A stretch of 44,977 nt of DNA from Acephala macrosclerotiorum (taxonomy: Eukaryota > Ascomycota > Leotiomycetes > Helotiales > Mollisiaceae), in contig MU119566.1 in assembly GCA_014904845.1 (NCBI GenBank), forward strand, positions 1-44,977, given 5' to 3'. How positions within the stretch are numbered: the stretch's first letter is position 1; the number at the start of each line of letters is the position of its first letter. Shown here piece after piece: positions 34,300 through 44,977 of this stretch. Position numbers and translations under genes: made by a program. The notes below the pieces were generated by a model. The model saw nothing but the letters and a program-made list of their open reading frames with translations, was not told the DNA's origin and searched no databases.

Positions 34300-35947
34300 A
34301 TGGGGCTCTTAGACAAATATCGTGTACTGTTTTGCACATGTGTTATCTCAGTAGGAGCGTATGCGAAAATCTCCTATACCCAGCTTCGTTGCCATTGAAA
34401 CTCCATCGCTAATGTATTATTTTCGAGATTAGCATTGTCATTGGGGTTGACAGCGGCATTATCGGGACGACACTTGGACAGCCCTCTTTCTACTTGTACA
34501 TGTTCAAGCCCGGTGATAACCAGAAAGGTTTGATTGGAGCAATGGTTTCCACATACTATGTTGGTAACTGCTTGGGAGCTGTCATCTCTGGCATTTGCCT
34601 CGAGAAGTTTGGCCGGAAGCACACGTTAACAGCATCAACATTTGGCACAATTATTGGCTCCACGATACAAACTAGTGCTGTCAATCCAGGCATGATGATT
34701 GGCGGTCGACTTTTCGCCGGCCTCGCTGTGGGCGTCCTAATTCCTGTTATGCCAACATACATCTCGGAGCTCGCTCGACCTACCGAGCGGGGCCGGCTGA
34801 TCGGAGTTATGGGTATGGGTGTTGCCGTTGGCTTCCTCATTGCGAATTGGATTGGCTACGGTTGCTACTTCGCGAAAGGTGATGTAGCCTGGCGCGTAGC
34901 ACTTGCAATGCAAATACCACCAGGAGTTGTCTTGCTGGTGCTCAGCTTGTTTCTTCCGAAGTCTCCACGATGGCGTGAGTACCATTCAAAGGCTAGATTG
35001 AGTAGAGTTAACATGTGTTAGTTATATCACAAGACCGCAACCAAGAGGCAGAGGCTGTGCTACGCAAATTATATCCCGAGCAAGACGCAAATGATATCCA
35101 GATTACTCTTTTGAACATCCAAGAACAGGTGCAATTCGAATCTCAACAGCGGTTGAACGTCAGCCTCGGTCATGCATTCCTGGAACTTTTCAGTAAAAAG
35201 TACATCAAGCGGACACTTTTGGCCATAGCTGTTATTCACATCCTTCCACTGAGTGGCGCAAGTGTGGTACAAAACTACCAAGTCCTCCTCTATAAGGGGC
35301 TTGGCTACTCCGGAGAACGAATCTTATTGATCAGTGGCTGCTATGGCTTCATGGGTGTTATTGGACAGGCGATCAATATGTTATTTGTAGCAGACAAGTG
35401 GCCGAGAGTGCGTACAATGTGTAAGCAGATCTGACTCTACTTCCATCTGGGCATGACTGATTGTTCAGGGGTCGGATGTATCTCCACGGTAGTCATGCTT
35501 GTGTTGATCATGATTCTATCGCGCTTTTATGGGGACGGTAGTAATGTCAATGGGGCCCGGGCCGGTATTGCGTGTATATTTATATATTCTGGGCAGTTCG
35601 CCGTCTTTTTCAACTCCACCATTTTTGGGCTGCTTGCAGAGCTGTTCCCCCTTCACCTTCGCGGATACGGGGTATCCATAGCTGGAGTAGCACAGAGCGT
35701 CACCATCATCTGGCTATCCCAGATTACACCGATTGCTTTCGCAGCCCTCACATGGAAGTTTTATCTGATCTTCATTGCTGCAATCATAGTTCTAGGATCC
35801 ATCTATCGTATCTGGTTGGTGGAGACTGCCAACCTCACTTTGGAGGAGATTGCCGGGGCTTTTGGGGATAATGTGCTAGAAATATCGGGGAAGGACGAGA
35901 AAGTTGTGGCCATAAAGGTTGAACAGGTTGAACTTGAAGCAAAATAG
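34300..35947 (+). CDS. MFS sugar porter, 4 exons
   Basis: Exons 34300-34358, 34433-34974, 35022-35420 and 35469-35947 join across introns of 74, 47 and 48 nt, all GT-AG and all in frame, giving 492 residues. Sugar-porter marks: VDSGIIGTTLGQPSFY in the first helix region, LEKFGRK (about 76-82), GRLFAGLAVGVLIPVMPTYI (about 111-130), RPTERGRL (about 135-142), PKSPRWL (about 195-201; usual form PESPRWL) and AELFPLHLRGYGVS. The closing PETKG motif is replaced by VETANLTLEEI, where the LTLEE remnant aligns with that motif. The protein should import a mono- or oligosaccharide across the plasma membrane by proton symport. Its divergence from a GH106-like hydrolase suggests shared substrate use. At 492 residues it is slightly shorter than usual because the N-terminal cytosolic stretch is short. 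Confidence 0.9.
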
Positions 35948-36476
35948 CGTGCTGAGTCAGTTTATAGATTATTCAACCTGTGACTGATTCTGAGCCTAAT
36001 CCATTACACTTCGACTGATATCAAAGTACACTTGCCTTGCGAATATTCACACTTGTGCAGATAACGTATAATTCGGGATGGCTAAGACAACAAGCATTGC
36101 GTAAGCCCACGATGTAAATCCAAGCGCATATTTTGTCATTTTTGGTTTTACCATCTCCAAGTCCCAGCTCCCTGGGAACTGCACTGACCCTTACTACTAG
36201 TGTGCACACTACTCTACAGAGCACCCCTTGGTGTTTTGCGAACTACTGGTCCTCTGCACAGCTATTCTAGCCTTTTCCACGTCAATCACTGGCCAGGGTG
36301 GGCGTTTTTGTTCCTTTCCGATACAATAAACATCCGCCAATTGTAGGTCATACCAAGAATCCGAAGCTTCAAATATTATCAAGTTACAAGGTTTGGCCTT
36401 AAGCCCATCGAGTGTTCTGTTGTCCGTGCTATACGGTAATAAAGTTTCTAGGTCTGACCAGACTCAAATAGTATAA
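35948..36476. other. Intergenic region downstream of the sugar porter
   Basis: 529 bp of normal composition ending at a small AT-rich island. I see no gene; a minus-strand frame at 36021-36224 has no support. Confidence 0.5.
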
Positions 36477-36760
36477 TAAAAAAAAAATGCAATTAATATA
36501 TTATAATTATAATATATTATTTACGTAATTTTAATAAAAATAAATTTATATTTTTATTAAAAAAAATTTAAAAAATTATTATAATAAAACTAATATTATT
36601 AATTTAAATTAAAATTATTATATAATTTAATTATAAATATATTAAAAAATTTAATATTTTATATTTATTATTATTATTTATTTTAAAAAATATTAATATT
36701 ATATAACATATATATAATTTTTAAAAAATTAATAAATAAATAAAAACCATTAAAAGGAAA
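36477..36760. repeat. Small AT-rich island (decayed repeat fragment)
   Basis: About 284 bp of nearly pure A/T, sharply bounded by normal sequence (left ACTCAAATAGTATAAT, right AAACCATTAAAAGG). No clear inverted termini or target duplication could be found by eye. It may be a decayed solo terminal repeat or miniature element. Confidence 0.6.
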
Positions 36761-36901
36761 AAAGATTTTTTTTCATGTTTTTCACGTGACTAGACTAATG
36801 GCTTCTCTATGTAGCGCAAACTGGAAGCGCTACCGAGCCTTCTAGCCTGATACGTGCGTCGTAACACCATATCAACAAGAGGTAACATACCATACAATGC
36901 G

Positions 36902-39585
36902 CTAGCCACATAGGTCATGACACCTAAACTCAATCTTCGACTTCCCGTTAGACAGTTCATCATAACTCCCAGTGGGGAAGTGCACTTTATTAATGTGCTT
37001 CCTCTCGGGCATGTACTCCTCCGCCGTTTGGATGAGCCGCCAATAGCTTTGCATCAGATCATTGACGCTGCCCACGGTGACGCAATTTGTATGCGCGTTG
37101 GCATTTTGCAGATTCTGGACCTGGGTGTTCAGGCTCGAGATGGTGTGGTAAGACTCATTACGCTCCCGGGACAGATCACTGCTGGCCTGGCTGTAATTCT
37201 GCTGCCACCCGTTGCAGTTGGTGACCGCAGTGGAGAGCTGTGTCCGTGTAGACGCGTGCGCCTGTCTCTCGCCGTCAAGTTGGGTCTGGAGGGATGACTT
37301 GGCGCTGCACTCGGCGGAGTGGGCGGCGGAGACTTCTTGAATTCTGGCCTGCAGCATCGCGTTTGTGGATCGTTCTGCCGTAAGGTTTGCCGCTTGGCCG
37401 GATATCGTCTCGGTCAGTTCGTGGATCTTCTCCGTCTGTTCGCGGATCTTCTCAGTCTGTTCGCGGATCTGCTCGTCTCGAGCTTGCACTTCGCCCTGCA
37501 GACGCCGAATCTCAGCTTCCAAGCGCGCGATGCTGGCGGCGTGATCGGCTTTTTCCTTCGTGAGAGCCTCTTGGCTAAGACCATGAGCTTCCTTTTCAGC
37601 ATCCAGCTGCTCGTATAGGCGTTCCGGGTCGTATTCCAGCAGACGCGCTCTCGCTGTGTTGAGCTGCACTTTTAGCTTGGCTGCTGTTTCGTTTGCTTCC
37701 GTGAGTTGGCGCGCTTGTTGCTTAAGGTCTGATTTGGCTTTATTAAGATCTCTCGTACTCTTCTCCAGGTCCGATTTGCCCTTGGCAATGTCGTCCCGGA
37801 GCGAGCGCACATCTCGAGCGGCCGATGCAATTTCGTCGTTAAGCTTCGCAATTTTAGCATCACTCGTCCTCTTGAGGGTCTGGACCTTGCCGATGGCCTC
37901 GGCATGATCGGATTGAGCGCCTCTCAGGTCTTTGCTCAGCTTTGTGCGTTTGGCTTTCTCCTTTGCGAGGGCATCTTCAAAACTCTCCAATAAGGCATCT
38001 TTCTCGGACAAGTCCGACTTGAGCGTCGAGATGCTGGATTCTGCGGCGTCTAGATCCTCTTTGAGCCTGTCGATCATGGATCTCAACCGTTGTTTATCGC
38101 GCTCTGCGCCCTGTCGCTCTATGACTTCGTCCGATAGCTTTTGGCTCAAATCCGAGTTCTTCTGTTCGAGGTCGTCCATATCGGAGCCCGCAGTGTCGAG
38201 TCGACTCTCGAGTCCTGCGATCTTAATCTTGAGCTCTTCGATGTTTTGCTCGACTTCGGACACCTCCTGGGCCCTGAGTTCTCTCGCCCGTCTGAACTCC
38301 TGTAGCGTTGCTTCGAGGTCAGACTTTGCATTCCGTATGTCTCGAGTCAGGTTGCGAACTTCCTGCTGCTTGTCGTCCACGTCGTCCTGGAGTGATTTGA
38401 CACGGCCGTTCACCCGGTCAAGGTCTCCCTCAAGCCTGAATTTAGCGTTCTCTGCTTGAGATAGGTCCTCCTTGGCCTTCCTGGCTTCTCTTTCTAGTCT
38501 CTCATTGTCCTTCTGAAGACGAGTTTGCTTTGCTTTCAATTCCATTGTGCTGGCTTTCTCCTTCTTCAAATCTTCCTCCAGTTCCTCGGTGGTCTCTTGA
38601 AACGCCTCATTCTCGCTCTTGAGTTTATTATTCTCAGGACGTAGCGTCTCCTCCAGTGTTGCAAGCTCGCTCCTGACGCGGTCGTTTTCGTTTCGGAGAG
38701 TCTGGTTCAATTCAGCCTGCATCCCTGCGTCCCTCTTCGTATCTGCGAGGCCGCGCTCCAAAATTTCCTTCTCATTCTCGAGCTCCTGGACCTTTGCATC
38801 AAGCGTGTTCCTCGCCTCGCGAGCTTGCTTGAGCTCGTCGTCGAGAGCGGCTTCGGCATCGTGCATATCCTTGCTAGCGTTTTCGAAGCGTGCCCTGGCC
38901 AATTTTTCCGTGTTAAATTCTTCCGTAAGGGATTCGAGCTTCTCTTCGAGTGCCTTTGCTTCATTCTCGAGCCGATTCTTCAGCTCGCCTTGCTCTGCTT
39001 CGGCGGTACGTACGAAGATAACTTTGTCCGCATCGAAACGATTTTGTAGGTCAGTTTTTTCGACTTCAAAATTTTTTTTCAGAGAGGCTTGGTCATCGAT
39101 AGCTTGCACTTTCACCTGCTCGACCTCATCCCTGCATTGTGAGAGCTCCTCCGCCAGGCCAGCCTCAGAACGTGACTACAAGGTTAGCTAGAAGCTCAAG
39201 ATTCCGTTTCAAGCATAGGGAGTCTTACCCAGTCGCCAACTGCAGGCCCCGAGCCCTCGACATCAAAGACTAAGTATTTGCCCAGAGGCCTCAGACTGAA
39301 GCGCGCTTCCACGGACTGATCCGCGACCAGATTGTAGCGCTTCTCCACCACTGGACGGACCCTATTCATCTCCATATCTGTGTTGACGGTGGGAGCATCA
39401 AGGCTCCACACGCGAAGCAGGACCCTGGACGTCGTGGGCGATGAGGGGATTGGGGATGATGACTGCCAGGTGGCCGACACTTTCTCCTCTGCCACTTCAT
39501 AACTGAAAACCCAGGTGCCGCCCGGGAGTCCGAGGGCTCCCTCGAGCCTGGCGTCGTCGTCGCCGGTGCGAATGCAAGTTTGCAC
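36902..39585 (-). CDS. Long coiled-coil protein with N-terminal beta-rich segment
   Basis: Two exons are clear: 39585-39229 and 39175-36902, separated by a 53-nt intron (39228-39176, GTAAGA, branch GCTAAC, TAG) with an in-frame joint (GDW then SRSEAGLAEEL). They encode about 119 and 757 residues. The first segment is beta-strand-like (GGTWVFSYEVAEEKVSATWQ and onward). The second is an almost unbroken heptad-rich coiled coil of about 600 residues, dense in E, K, D, L, Q and R, then a short non-coiled C-terminus. It resembles myosin-tail or SMC-like rods only in composition; no motor or ATPase domain is present. The start is unresolved: no in-frame ATG lies directly upstream, and a small exon beginning ATG at 39653 is possible. 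The gene sits alone in a 3-kb island between AT-rich blocks. Confidence 0.75.
37417..37479 (-). repeat. 21-bp in-frame tandem repeat (three units) in the coiled-coil gene
   Basis: Units at 37417-37437, 37438-37458 and 37459-37479 share GTTCGCGGATCTTCTC. Each adds one heptad (REQTEKI-type) to the rod, so repeat expansion lengthens the coiled coil without breaking the frame or the heptad phase. Confidence 0.8.
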
Positions 39586-40030
39586 ACTGCTAGTCTATGA
39601 TGAAACTTCGTTATTTACGGAAGTTATTTAACGGGAAGGAGAAAACGAACCATGATACTTTTGTAATTGTGTATACTTGAATACTGAAGATGAAAATCGC
39701 CGGAAGTGAGGGGGAAGTCCTCACCCTGACGTGAACGCTCTGCTGCACATTGGGCTTGGCGGCTTCCGCTTTCCTATCGAAACCATGAATTCTGCAGCTC
39801 TTCTAGTCGATTTTGAAGCTGAATGCTGAATGCTACAGCCGTTTTTGGTACTGTTATTGGTGGCTCGCAGCATCACGTGCCGGGCAAGCACTCCTATCAT
39901 TGGGTGAAGATTTGCGGGCAGAGCCTAACTATGCCCAACTGTCCTCGTATTTGTGTTTATGTGCCGTTGATGGACCTATATGGATCTTAGTACTATTCTC
40001 TCCTCCAATAATCTTGGAAATTCTATTTTG
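39586..40030. other. 5' region of the coiled-coil gene
   Basis: About 445 bp of normal composition up to the second large AT-rich block. It may hold a tiny first exon (ATG at 39653) and the promoter. A plus-strand frame (39813-40043) runs into the AT-rich block and is not convincing. Confidence 0.45.
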
Positions 40031-41019
40031 TTTTAATTTTTAATAATTAAAATTTTATAACTAAAAACTTTTTTATAATTTTTTTTATTTTTTATTTTTA
40101 TAATAATTAAATTTTATATTATAAAATTTTCTGATTTAAAATTATATTATTTTTAAATTAATAAAATAAATATATAAATAATATATTATTAAAAAAATTA
40201 TATATAAATTTTTTATATTTTTTAATAAATAATTTTTAAATATAATTAAATTAAAATTTTATAAAAAAATAAGATTTTATAAATTTATAAATCAAGTTTT
40301 CAAATTTTTGATCTAATTTGCGAGTCTAGATTTTAAAAGAACTCGCTTTATTAGAATCATAGTACGATTTTTTTCATAAGATTTTACGATTCATGGAATC
40401 ATATAACGTAATCTATAAGCGATACTATTAATAGTAAAACGTTTCTCGTATTTTACGTCGTATTTTACTTTTGATAATTTAATTTTAAATTAATATATTT
40501 TAATATTTATTGATTAATTTAATTTAATTTATTTATATTTATAAAAAAAATTTAATATTAATAATATAATAAATTATATAAATTATATTATGATTTTTAA
40601 AATTATATTTTTTTTTATATTTAATTATATTTAAAATATTATTTATTTTTAATTTTATTAAATTTTTAAAAAATATTTATAATTAATATAATATAATTAA
40701 TTGAAAAAAATTTAAATTTTAAATAAAAATTAAATAATATTAAAATTTTAATTTTTAAATATTATAAAATATTAATTTATAAAAACGTAATTTTAATTTT
40801 ATATAGTTTTTTTTAATAATTTTTTTTAATAATTTTTTTAATTTATATAATTTTTAAATTATTTAATAATATTAATATATTATTTTATTAAAATAATTTG
40901 AAAAATTATAATATAAAATTTAAATATACAATTATTAATTAGATATTATAAACGTAAAATTAATATAAATTAAAAAATATAATTATATATTAAAAAAAAA
41001 ATTTATTAATAATATTATT

Positions 41020-41099
41020 TTAATTTAATATTAATAATATTAATTTAGTACTAATAGCGTTAATCTAGTATTAATAGTATTAAAATATTACTAATAATA
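41020..41099. repeat. Degenerate 20-bp tandem repeat, four units
   Basis: Units start at 41020, 41040, 41060 and 41080, with consensus near TTAATTTAGTACTAATAGTA. Differences between units are mostly C/T or G/A changes, as expected for a tandem array mutated by RIP. Confidence 0.7.
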
Positions 41100-44000
41100 C
41101 TAATTTAAAATTAAATATTTAAATATTTAAATATTTAAAATTTATAATTTATAGTATTTATTTAATTTATTATAAAAATTTCAAGAAAATTTATTGAGTA
41201 CATATTAAAATATTAAATTATAAAATTAGAAATCGTTAAATTTTAATGTTTTTTATTAAGATTTATATGTAAATTGGTGATCGCGTTTTATTCGATTAAT
41301 AGATTTTTATCGTTTTATAAATTATATAAATAAATAAAAATAAAAATTGAAAATATTAATATTATTTAAAATTTAATCGTAAAATCGATCGATTTAAATA
41401 AAGTTTACGTGCGTAAAATCTATGAGTAAATACTTATAATTAATTATAAATAATTGTAATCTAATTACAATACTTAAAAATTGAGCGATTTAATTAATTA
41501 AATATAATTATATAAATATCGCTCGCAATCGTTTATAGTCGTTCGAGAGTCGAGAGTTTTAATATTCTTATTAACTCGAATCTATTTATTAATCGATTAT
41601 TATTGGACGCTAAAAATTTGAATATGCAATTACTACGTAGTACGCACTATTAGTAAATCGCTAGTACTATTAATAAATAATTAATAATAAAAAAAAATTT
41701 AATATAAATTTAATATTTTAATAAAATATTTAATATAATATTATTATATATTTTATAATTAAAAGTTTTATAAAAAGTTTTTAATAAAATTTAATTTTAA
41801 AATTATTAATATTTATATTTTTAATTATATAATAATAATAAAAATAAAATATATTATTAAATTTTTTTATATTTATAATATAAAATATTAATATATATTT
41901 ATTAATATTTTAAATTTAATATAAATATTATAATAAATATATTTTAAATAATATTTAATAAAAGTTTTTTATAATAATAAATAAAATTATTAATATAATA
42001 ATTAATTTATTAAAAAATAATATTAATAATTTTTATTTTTTAAATAAATAAAAATTTTATATAAAAAAATAATAATTAAAAAAATTATAAAAAAAGTTTA
42101 ATTAAAAAAAAAATTAATTAATTATTAAATTAAAAAAAAATTTATTATTAATAAAATTAATAAATAATAAATTATATTTTTATTTTTTATAATTTATTTA
42201 TTTTTATATTTATAAATTTATTAATTTAAATTATAAAATATAAAAAATATTATTTATTATTTAAAAATAAAAATAAAAATAAAAATAAAATATTAATTAT
42301 TAATATATTTTTTATAAATATATAAAAAATTTTTAAATATTTAATTATAAATTTTTTTTTATTGTTTTATTAATATAATTAACGATTAAAAATAAATATA
42401 AAATAAAAAAAATTTAAATTTAATAAATAAATTTTTTTATAAAAATTATTTTTATTATTAAAACTTTTTTTATTATTAAAACTTTTTTTAATAAAATTTT
42501 TATTTAATAATAATTTAAAATTTTTTAAATTATTAATAATTATTGAATTTAATATAATAAATAAATTATTTTTTATTTTAATATAATTTATTTATTTAAT
42601 TATTAATAAAAAAAATTATATTTATTAAATTTTAAATTAATTTAATAAATTAAATTAAATAAAAAAATAATTAATTAAAAAATTTTATATAAAAAAATTA
42701 AAAAAAATTTAATTTTTTTTATTATTATAATAATAAAAAATATATTTTATAAAATAATTAATATATATTATTTATAAATAATTTAATTTATTATTATTTT
42801 TATTTTTATTTATATTTTTTATAATTTAAATTTTATTTAAAAATAAATAATATTAATAATATATATATATATATTATTATTAATTATTATTAATTTTTAT
42901 AAATTTTATTTTTAATTTATTGATTTTTAATATATAAAATTTTTATTTGTATTAATTTTATTAATATAAATAAAAACGTTTTTTTTTATAATTTTCTTTT
43001 TACGAAAAATTAAATATTAAAAGCGATATATTTTAACGTTTTTTAATATAAATATATATTATAAATTTTTTACGCGAAATTTTTTTTATTAATAAAATAA
43101 TAAAACGTTTTTTATATTTTACGATATATTTTATTTTTAATAATTTAAATTTATTATATTAAAACAAATATTTATTTATATATAATTTTTAATTATTTAA
43201 ACGTAAAAAATTAAATAATAAAACTTTATATTAAAATAAATATTTATTTATTATTATAAATTTCTTTTTAATATATTAATATTTTAAATATTAATTTAAT
43301 TACGTATTATAAATTATAAAATTTTATTAAACGTATATTAAAATATATTATTATAAAATTTAAATATAAAATTTTTAATATTTTTTATTAAAATATATTA
43401 ATATAATTTTAAATATTAATTTAAAAATATATATATAATTAAAAATTTTAATATTTTAAATTTATATATTTTAATTAATTTAAAATTTTTAAATAAATTT
43501 TAAACGTTTTAAATATAAATTAATTTAATAAATTTAATAATAATAATAATAAATTAATTATTAAAATATTTATTATTTTTAATAACTTTTTATTTTTTAT
43601 TAAATTCGTTTTTATTATATAATTTTTTTTAAAATTTTTTAATTATATTATTAAATTAAATTTTTAATTTATTTTTAATATTTTTTTAATAATTAATAAT
43701 TAATTATTTAATTTTTTTAAAAATATTAAAATTTTATAATTATAATTATATTTATATATAATTTATTATTATATAAATTAATAAAATATAATTATAAAAT
43801 ATTTTAAATATTAAAATATTTATTTAATATTAAATATTTTTATAATTATATAATTTTTTAAAAAAAAAATTAAAAAAAAAATTTAATATAAAATTTTAAA
43901 AATATATTTTTATTTTAAATATTAAAAAATTTATTAATTTATTAATTTTATTATTTTAATAATTATATTAATTTGAAATATTTATATAATATTTAAATTT

Positions 44001-44122
44001 TTATAATTTTTTATAAAATTTATAAAAAATATATTAAATATTAAAAAAAAACTTTATTTATTATTAAATAAAAATATTTTTTAATATATATAAAAAATAT
44101 TTTATTTTATTTTTATAAATTT

Positions 44123-44455
44123 ATAATTTATATTTTATAAATATTTTTTTATTTTTTTATTTTTTATTTATTATATTTATTTTATATTTATTAAAAAAAA
44201 CTTTTTAAATAAACGTAAATTATAATTTATAATAATTTATAATTTTTATTAAATTATATAATAATTATTAATTTAAATAAATTATAATAAATTTATTATA
44301 TTTATAAATAAAAATCGTTTTTTTATTTTATATTATATTAAATTATTTAATATTTTATTTTTATTTCGTTTTTTAATTAAATAATATTTAATATAATTTA
44401 TATTTTATAAATATTTTTTTATTTTTTTTTATTTTTACGTTTATTATATTTATTT
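44123..44455. repeat. Dispersed direct repeat pair of about 62 bp
   Basis: Copies at about 44123-44184 and 44393-44455 both run ATAATTTATATTTTATAAAT and on to TTATTATATTTATTTT, with a few differences (one has ACG where the other has AT only). They lie 270 bp apart and may be remains of a duplicated element. Confidence 0.65.
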
Positions 44456-44977
44456 TAAATTTTAAATTTATAATTTAAATATTTTATAAATATTTAAAAT
44501 TAAAATATTTTTTATTAATATATAAAAAAAAATTTATTAAAAAAAATATTAAAATTTATATTGAAATTAAAATATTTTATTTTTAAATTCGAAAATTAAA
44601 ACGAGATTTTAATTATTATATAATTTATATTTATTAAAAGAATTATTAATTAATTTATTTAATTTTAAAAAATTTTTATTAAATAAATATTTTTTTATAT
44701 TAATAAAAATTATTTTAATTTTAAATATTTATAAAATATTTAAATTTAAAATAATAAATATTTTTAATTAAATATAAAATTAAATTTAATATTTTTTATT
44801 TATAATTAAAATAATTTATATTATATAAATAATATATAATTTAATAAAAATTAATATTAATTTTAATTATATTTATTAAATTATAATTAATTATTTATTA
44901 TTAATATATATTTAATAAAAAATAAAAAATAATATAATTAATTTAAAAATATATATAATAATAATTTAATATAAATT

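Larger units (their letters stand above)
40031..44977. repeat. Second large AT-rich, RIP-like decayed block
   Basis: From about 40031 to the window end the sequence is almost entirely A/T, poorer in C and G than the first block. No cytosine occurs on the plus strand from 41668 to 42382. Two patches keep more sequence complexity (about 40290-40480 and 41160-41690). Repeats inside are listed separately. No coding capacity remains and the original elements are not identifiable. Confidence 0.85.

Noticed and set aside
37932..39191. Ser/Phe/Arg-rich plus-strand frames opposite the coiled-coil gene
   Set aside because: Their composition mirrors Glu/Lys/Asp codons of the heptad gene; no domain.
1..44977. 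CRISPR array, tRNA, rRNA, bacterial operon or secondary-metabolite backbone gene
   Set aside because: No regularly spaced repeats of CRISPR form, no tRNA arm motifs and no synthase domains were seen; gene structure is fungal with introns.

Overview
The window looks like nuclear DNA of a filamentous ascomycete (Pezizomycotina). A Leotiomycetes-type fungus is my guess, but that is inference. Genes carry 45-75 nt introns with GT-AG ends and CTAAC/CTGAC-type branch sites. Gene content is fungal: RIT1, a MARVEL protein, 14-TM and sugar-type MFS carriers, and a NACHT-ankyrin NLR. Gene islands of ordinary composition are separated by extremely AT-rich blocks whose state fits transposon DNA destroyed by repeat-induced point mutation (RIP).

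Layout: 1-7575 AT-rich decayed block; 7599-9139 RIT1 (initiator tRNA modification); 9868-10424 uncertain membrane protein; 12369-13207 HAD hydrolase (minus); 14218-15118 MARVEL membrane protein (minus, 3 exons); 16233-16523 small CxxC protein (minus); 17719-19389 14-TM MFS carrier; 20899-~21300 damaged secreted-protein gene; 21457-29710 a large NLR-type gene (minus: N-terminal helical domain, NACHT, winged helix, about 35 ankyrin repeats) split inside its NACHT domain by a 2.56-kb RIP-decayed element at 26264-28821; 30255-33478 GH106-like glycoside hydrolase (minus, 2 exons); 34300-35947 sugar porter (plus, 4 exons), divergent from the hydrolase; 36477-36760 small AT-rich island; 36902-39585 long coiled-coil protein (minus); 40031-44977 second large AT-rich block, in places with almost no G or C.

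The most striking structure is the split NLR. The element has inverted termini starting CAGACTCGA / CAAACTCGA and is flanked by an 8-bp duplication whose two copies (TCTTTGCA and CTTTTGTA) differ only by C/T changes. Removing the element and one copy joins the halves exactly in frame (1877 codons including stop, after one 57-nt intron), and the Walker A to Walker B spacing looks normal. The 8-bp duplication and termini suggest a hAT-superfamily transposon. One in-frame TAA just outside the element is explained by a CAA to TAA change, suggesting RIP spread into the host exon.

Functional grouping: the divergent GH106-like hydrolase and sugar porter share an 821-bp intergenic region with a cluster of CreA/Mig1-type sites (SYGGRG). 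This suggests a carbon-catabolite-controlled unit for importing and hydrolysing rhamnose-containing or related glycosides. The other genes are a normal scattered fungal set with no evident pathway link. I saw no tRNA, rRNA, CRISPR or secondary-metabolite backbone gene.
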